A stretch of 64,000 nucleotides of DNA. Origin: Oscillibacter hominis. Lineage in GTDB: Bacteria > Bacillota > Clostridia > Oscillospirales > Oscillospiraceae. The number at the start of each line of letters is the position of its first letter. Within the stretch, counting starts at the first letter, position 1. The DNA lies in NCBI RefSeq assembly GCF_014334055.1, contig NZ_CP060490.1:1736001-1800000 (forward strand). Reading direction: 5' to 3'. Positions 60,521 through 64,000 of the stretch are shown piece after piece. The notes under the pieces were generated by a model. That model worked only from the letters and a program-made list of their open reading frames with translations. It was not told the DNA's origin and searched no databases. Position numbers and translations under genes: made by a program.

Positions 60521-60925
60521 GAGAGCAGTTGTCTTTTCATACAATCCACTCAGATTCTAATCCAACATTTTGTGCAGAACGTCTACTTCCCTGCATTATT
60601 TCAGAAAACATGACAAAAAGGAGCTTTTTTATCTATGCAGTTTAACAACAATCTCCTTTTGAGACAAGTTCCTGTTTCTGCCAATCCACTTGGTGGTTTT
60701 TGTCGAATTCCGTCGATCTGCGCTTTGCTTTTCCGCAATGCGGCTACCAGCCGATTTGCAAGTACAGGTCAGCCTTACTTCAAATGCAAGTAAGTGGTCG
60801 AATGGAATCCCGGAAGGCTATTGTACCCGACTGTAAACCAGCCACCTGCAACGGGCAGGCCGTGCATGGAAAGCCCCTTCCTCCTATTTCTAAAACAATT
60901 GCAGGTTCCTTTTCTGCCGAAGTAA

Positions 60926-60953
60926 AAAAAGACACGAACTTGTCGTGTCTTTT
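60926..60953 (-). terminator. Terminator of the tRNA operon
   Basis: Stem AAAAAGACACGA / TCGTGTCTTTTT with a 5-base loop, then TTT on the minus strand, directly after the tRNA-Cys CCA. Confidence 0.9.
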
Positions 60954-61028
60954 TGGAGGCGACACCCAGATTCGAACTGGGGAATCAGGGTTTTGCAGAC
61001 CCATGCCTTACCACTTGGCTATGTCGCC
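60954..61028 (-). tRNA. tRNA-Cys (GCA)
   Basis: Cloverleaf with acceptor GGCGACA/TGTCGCC, anticodon loop CTGCAAA (GCA), T-arm GTTCGAATC and encoded CCA. It is the last gene in a five-tRNA operon. Confidence 0.95.
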
Positions 61029-61060
61029 ATCTCTTCAACTGCCATATTGTATGCGAAATC

Positions 61061-61100
61061 CATCTGGAATAGTCACAAAATTTTGTGACTATTCCAGATG
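61061..61100. repeat. Perfect 40-bp palindrome inside the tRNA operon
   Basis: CATCTGGAATAGTCACAAAA is followed immediately by its exact reverse complement. It overlaps the encoded CCA of tRNA-Gly by 2 bases and lies 32 bases before tRNA-Cys. In the transcript it would form a 20-bp hairpin with no GC-rich base or T-run. Confidence 0.95.
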
Positions 61101-61174
61101 GAGCGGGCGACGAGGCTCGAACTCGCTACCTCCACCTTGGCAAGGTGGCGCTCTACCAGATGAGCTACGCCCGC
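61099..61174 (-). tRNA. tRNA-Gly (GCC)
   Basis: Acceptor GCGGGCG/CGCCCGC, anticodon loop TTGCCAA (GCC), T-arm GTTCGAGCC, encoded CCA. Confidence 0.95.
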
Positions 61175-61177
61175 AAA

Positions 61178-61253
<76 letters not shown>

Positions 61254-61256
61254 AAA

Positions 61257-61333
61257 TGGCGACCAAGATGGGGCTCGAACCCACGACCTCCAGCGTGACA
61301 GGCTGGCGTTCTAACCAACTGAACTACTTGGCC
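61257..61333 (-). tRNA. tRNA-Asp (GTC)
   Basis: Acceptor GGCCAAG/CTTGGTC (one G-U), anticodon loop CTGTCAC (GTC), T-arm GTTCGAGCC, discriminator G, encoded CCA, length 77. Confidence 0.95.
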
Positions 61334-61426
61334 ATTTGCTGCGTTATTGCGGGAAGACAATGCTCCAACCACCAGTCAGATATCCAAATTGCTTCCCTCA
61401 TACACCCTCAACCAAAAGAGATTGAG

Positions 61427-61503
61427 TGGTGGGAACAACTGGACTCGAACCAGTGACCCCCTGCTTGTAAGGCAGGTGCTCTAACCAGCTGAGCTATGCT
61501 CCC
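61427..61503 (-). tRNA. tRNA-Val (TAC)
   Basis: Acceptor GGGAGCA/TGTTCCC, anticodon loop CTTACAA (TAC), T-arm GTTCGAGTC, encoded CCA, length 77. It is the first gene of the operon. Confidence 0.95.
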
Positions 61504-61536
61504 GAACCTTGCCGACACTTTCGAGCGGCAAGGGTT

Positions 61537-61565
61537 ATTATACTAAAAGGGCGTTCTCCTGTCAA
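61537..61565 (-). promoter_or_regulatory. Promoter of the tRNA operon
   Basis: Minus strand: TTGACA (61560-61565), 17-bp spacer, TATAAT (61537-61542), about 35 bases before tRNA-Val. Both boxes are consensus. Confidence 0.9.
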
Positions 61566-61597
61566 CCTTTGAAACAAACTTTTTTCGTTTTTTTCCA

Positions 61598-62491
61598 TTA
61601 TTTTTTTCTGGCCCCGATGCTGTCGATCAGCGTCTGAAGCTCAGCGGCGCTGAAACGCTGCACCTGATCGCAGAATTGGCAGGTCATCTCCACGCCGCCC
61701 TGTTCTTTCAGCATGCCGCTCAATTCATCGGCTCCCAAGCTGATCAGCGCCCGCTCCATCCGGTCCCGGCTGCAGTAGCAGCGGTACTCGATGGGGCTGC
61801 GCTCCAGCACCTCAATCTCAAAATCTCCCATCACCGCGCGCAGCATGGATTCGGGATCCCCTTCCCCATCCAAAAGCCCGGTGACAGGCCCGGCGGCCAG
61901 AATACCGCCTTCCACTTTGGCAATGACATCCTCAGGCGCCCCGGGCAGCAGCTGGATCAAATAACCGCCCGCCGCACGGACGCTCTGATCCCGTTCCACC
62001 AGCACGCCAAGGCCGCAGGCGGTGGGAATCTGTTCCGACTCCACAAAGTACTGGGCCACATCCTCGGCGATCTCACCGCCCAGGAGTGCCACGCTTCCCA
62101 CGTAGGGGTCTTTCATCCGAAGGTCCTTGATGACCGTGATGGTGCCGCCCATTCCCACCGCGGTCCCCACGTCCAGCTTCCCGTCCGGCCGCAGCGGCAG
62201 GTCAACGTGAGGATCCTGAACGTAGCCGCGGACATTGCCCAGATCGTCGGAAACGGCCAGGATGGTGCCAAGGGGGCCGCCGCCCTTGATCTGTACCGTG
62301 ACGCTGCCGCCTTCCACCTTCAGGGCGTTGCCCATCATGGAAGCCGCCGCCAGCGTGCGGCCCAGGGCCGCGGTCGCCACCGGCAGCAGTGTGTGGATTT
62401 GACGGGCCCGTTCGGTCAGCTCCCTGGTGGAAACCGCCGAGGCCTTTACAAAACCGTCCTTTGAAATTGCTCTTATTAACTGATCGCCCAT
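61598..62491 (-). CDS. hslO: Redox-regulated chaperone Hsp33
   Basis: A 297-residue chaperone. The start is ATG 62491 (MGDQLIRAISKDGFVKASA), with an in-frame ATG at 62500 as an alternative. The family's conserved N-terminal core is present (IHTLLPVATAALGRTLAAAS, SVTVQIKGGGPLGTILAVSD), and the C-terminal zinc cysteines are CYCSR and CQFC (CxC...CxxC, residues about 235-270). It is activated by oxidation and unfolding stress. A methyltransferase and a YerC-type gene lie upstream on the same strand. Confidence 0.95.
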   Translation of the reverse strand: MGDQLIRAISKDGFVKASAVSTRELTERARQIHTLLPVATAALGRTLAAASMMGNALKVEGGSVTVQIKGGGPLGTILAVSDDLGNVRGYVQDPHVDLPLRPDGKLDVGTAVGMGGTITVIKDLRMKDPYVGSVALLGGEIAEDVAQYFVESEQIPTACGLGVLVERDQSVRAAGGYLIQLLPGAPEDVIAKVEGGILAAGPVTGLLDGEGDPESMLRAVMGDFEIEVLERSPIEYRCYCSRDRMERALISLGADELSGMLKEQGGVEMTCQFCDQVQRFSAAELQTLIDSIGARKK

Positions 62492-62505
62492 AGTTTCCAT
62501 TTCCC

Positions 62506-63246
62506 TTACTTTCTGATGGCTGTAAATACGATGCGCTGCTCTCCCTCTCGGGGAGGGCTTTTGCGGAGGTCGCCGTAGACGTGGATGCGGGTAAAGCCAG
62601 CCGCCTCCAGGGCTTGACGCAGCTCCTCGACGCTGTAGGCCCGCTCCCGGTGCAGTTCGGCGCTGCGGCTCCAGCTGCCGTCTCCGCGGCGGCTGAAGAG
62701 ATCCATCCAATAAGTCACAATGCGGCGGGAATATTCCGAGCGCCACACGCAGTACACATCCTCCGTCTCGTCTAAAAACACCTGTCCATCCAGCCGGCGG
62801 AGCTTCTCCTCGGAGTTGACGTCAAAGATCAGTATGCCCCCTGGCGCGATAAACAACCGCAGTCGCTCCAATGTAGCGCGCAGGTCTCTGCTGCTTGTCA
62901 GATAATTGATGCTGTCCAGGGCGCATACGGCGGCCTCCACCGTGCCGTACAGGTCCAATTCCGTCATGGACTGGTGCAGGAAAAGAGGGCGCTCCCCCTC
63001 CAGTTCCCAGGACTTCTGCTGGGCTTGGGCCAGCATATCCTCAGACCCGTCCACCCCGATCATCTCATAACCCCGCCGGGCAAGCAAACACGTGAGGGTG
63101 CCTGTCCCACAGGCCAGGTCCAGCACGGTGCGGACCGGGATGCGGCTCTCTTTGAACAGCTTCTCCAGGTAATCCGCCCGGCGCTCATACCCCACGTCAG
63201 TTGTCAGCGCGTCGTAAAAGCGGGCCAGGGACTCATAGCTGCTCAT
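62506..63246 (-). CDS. SAM-dependent methyltransferase
   Basis: A 246-residue class I methyltransferase. Motif I is VLDLACGTGTLTCLLARRG and the post-I acidic residue is in MIGVDGSEDML; motif IV-like is AVCALDSINYLT. The substrate is unknown. It overlaps the stop of the upstream YerC-type gene by 4 bases (ATGA), so the two are co-translated. Confidence 0.9.
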   Translation of the reverse strand: MSSYESLARFYDALTTDVGYERRADYLEKLFKESRIPVRTVLDLACGTGTLTCLLARRGYEMIGVDGSEDMLAQAQQKSWELEGERPLFLHQSMTELDLYGTVEAAVCALDSINYLTSSRDLRATLERLRLFIAPGGILIFDVNSEEKLRRLDGQVFLDETEDVYCVWRSEYSRRIVTYWMDLFSRRGDGSWSRSAELHRERAYSVEELRQALEAAGFTRIHVYGDLRKSPPREGEQRIVFTAIRK

Positions 63247-63533
63247 TGTTCCTTTGTCCGCTCAAACGCGATTTCGTAGCCGCCGGCGCCATAGCTCAAA
63301 GAGCGGTTGACCCGGCTGATGGTGGCGCTGGAGGCACCGGTGCGCTCTAAAATATCGTTGTAGATCATCCCCTGGCTCAGCAGCTCCGCCACCTCAAAAC
63401 GCTGCTCCATGGCACGCAGCTCAGATACCGTGCAAAGGTCCTGGAAGAACGCATAGCACTCCTCCTCTGTCTTCAGCGTCAGGATCGCCTTATAGAGCGC
63501 CCCGTTCTTTTCCTTTTTTCCGATTCTGACCAT
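63243..63533 (-). CDS. YerC/YecD-family TrpR-like regulator (96 aa)
   Basis: A 96-residue helix-turn-helix protein of the TrpR-related YerC/YecD family: CYAFFQDLCTVSELRAMEQR, EVAELLSQGMIYNDILER and TGASSATISRVNRSLSYGAG (recognition helix). The start has AGGGGAGG. Its regulatory target is unknown. Promoter TTTACT-17-TAAAAT is at 63568-63596. Confidence 0.9.
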   Translation of the reverse strand: MVRIGKKEKNGALYKAILTLKTEEECYAFFQDLCTVSELRAMEQRFEVAELLSQGMIYNDILERTGASSATISRVNRSLSYGAGGYEIAFERTKEQ

Positions 63534-63567
63534 ACGGATCCTCCCCTTTCATGAGACTGTTCACCTG

Positions 63568-63596
63568 ATTTTAGCATTGTGAAGCGTAAAAGTAAA
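63568..63596 (-). promoter_or_regulatory. Promoter of the YerC/methyltransferase operon
   Basis: Minus strand: TTTACT (63591-63596), 17-bp spacer, TAAAAT (63568-63573). Confidence 0.7.
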
Positions 63597-63659
63597 GCGT
63601 TTCTTTCTCACCTCCGTTTCCCGCCCGGCATAGATTGGGGAAAAGAAAGGTGGGGTCTT

Positions 63660-64000
63660 ATGGAGAGTCTGGAGATTGCCCAGCGGACGGCACAGCGGGA
63701 GTGGACCGTGGACGGCATCCCCGTGCTGACGGCGGAACTGAACCTTCCCCAGCCGGTGGGGGAAGGCAGAGGCTTTCGGAGGCTCTGCCGCTATTATGAA
63801 CAGTTTGGCCGCTCTTATCTGCGCTACTGCGAACGCTTTCTCTTCCCCCAGGCGGCGGAGGCCTATCGGGACGCGCTCTCCGCCAGCGCGCCCCTGCCCG
63901 CCTGCACCGCTTCCCTCACACACCGCATCACCTGGAACGGGGACGGGGTCTTGAGCCTGTTCACCGACTCCTGCGAGTCCTGCGGTACCCGGCCGCTTCG
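63660..64000 (+). CDS. Truncated plus-strand gene, possible DUF3298/RsiV-like protein (first 113 codons)
   Basis: An ATG at 63660, behind AAAGGTGG (7 bases), opens a frame to the window end. The product begins MESLEIAQRTAQREWTVDGI and has no signal peptide. Segments FRRLCRYYEQFGRSYLRYCE (helix) and ITWNGDGVLSLFTDSCESCG resemble the DUF3298-type domain of RsiV-like anti-sigma/surface proteins, but the match is weak. The opposite-strand frame here is a shadow. Confidence 0.55.
   Translation, partial: MESLEIAQRTAQREWTVDGIPVLTAELNLPQPVGEGRGFRRLCRYYEQFGRSYLRYCERFLFPQAAEAYRDALSASAPLPACTASLTHRITWNGDGVLSLFTDSCESCGTRPL

Noticed and set aside
63561..63923. 120-codon minus-strand frame near the window end
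   Set aside because: A plus-strand gene with a good ribosome site occupies this region, and the frame crosses the YerC promoter.

Overview
The window reads as chromosome of a GC-rich Gram-positive Clostridia member, most likely of the Oscillospiraceae type (inference). The signs are surface proteins with SLH domains, a FtsK/SpoIIIE translocase, a SpoVB-like flippase, Firmicute-type riboswitches, TTGACA/TATAAT promoters with 16-18 bp spacers and strong AGGAGG ribosome binding sites. No phage, insertion sequence, CRISPR array or rRNA was seen. Most long overlapping frames on the opposite strand are GC-rich shadows of real genes.

Layout. 1-4100: surface proteins. These are a secreted VWA protein cut by the window edge and preceded by a c-di-GMP-I riboswitch, a small unknown protein, and a large SLH/beta-helix protein. 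4155-7943: a compact type IV pilus-like operon (PilC platform, four small membrane pilin-like proteins, PilT ATPase). 8037-10458: a transglutaminase-like lipoprotein and a divergent SARP/BTAD regulator whose C-terminal half resembles a degenerate GGDEF domain. 10551-12081: a uracil/xanthine permease behind a leader peptide plus terminator that looks like a pyrBI-type UTP-sensing attenuator. 12171-14265: a lysine riboswitch controlling an NhaC-family transporter that carries a DnaJ-like cysteine-rich insert. 14438-17670: NSS transporter, DUF523, Nudix hydrolase and an unknown protein, on the minus strand.

18006-27432 is the most interesting block: one plus-strand run encoding a class II aldolase, a DeoR regulator, an MtnA-type isomerase, a BMP nucleoside-binding lipoprotein, a DeoD-type nucleoside phosphorylase, an ABC ATPase, two permeases and a Gfo/Idh oxidoreductase. 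Together they could import nucleosides, cleave them with phosphate, isomerise the (5-deoxy)ribose-1-phosphate and split it to DHAP plus a two-carbon aldehyde, with no kinase needed. This resembles the DHAP shunt for 5'-deoxyadenosine or methylthioadenosine, but fed by a dedicated importer.

27559-49284 is mixed metabolism and envelope: flippase, amino-acid permease, BlaR1/BlaI pair with tandem operators, Nit-type amidase and MGMT-like protein, Dabb protein, aminotransferase, SpoIIIE/FtsK with UppP, an SSS symporter with a small partner and a DUF6282 hydrolase, a MATE pump, a hydrolase/acetyltransferase/DUF6320 group, a GIY-YIG protein, a zinc phospholipase C-like protein and a radical SAM protein. 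49365-54455 is a giant cell-wall hydrolase with three near-identical 1.3-kb modules and an SLH anchor. 54671-60442 holds a transglutaminase-like protein, a likely murein-peptide salvage operon (PepV dipeptidase, dipeptide epimerase, DUF819 transporter) and a DUF3870 protein. 60954-61503 is a five-tRNA operon (Val-Asp-Phe-Gly-Cys) containing a perfect 40-bp palindrome. 61598-64000 ends with Hsp33, a methyltransferase, a YerC-type regulator and a truncated plus-strand gene.

A theme on the left side is possible c-di-GMP and surface control: the riboswitch-controlled adhesin-like gene, the pilus operon and the GGDEF-like regulator lie within 10 kb of each other.
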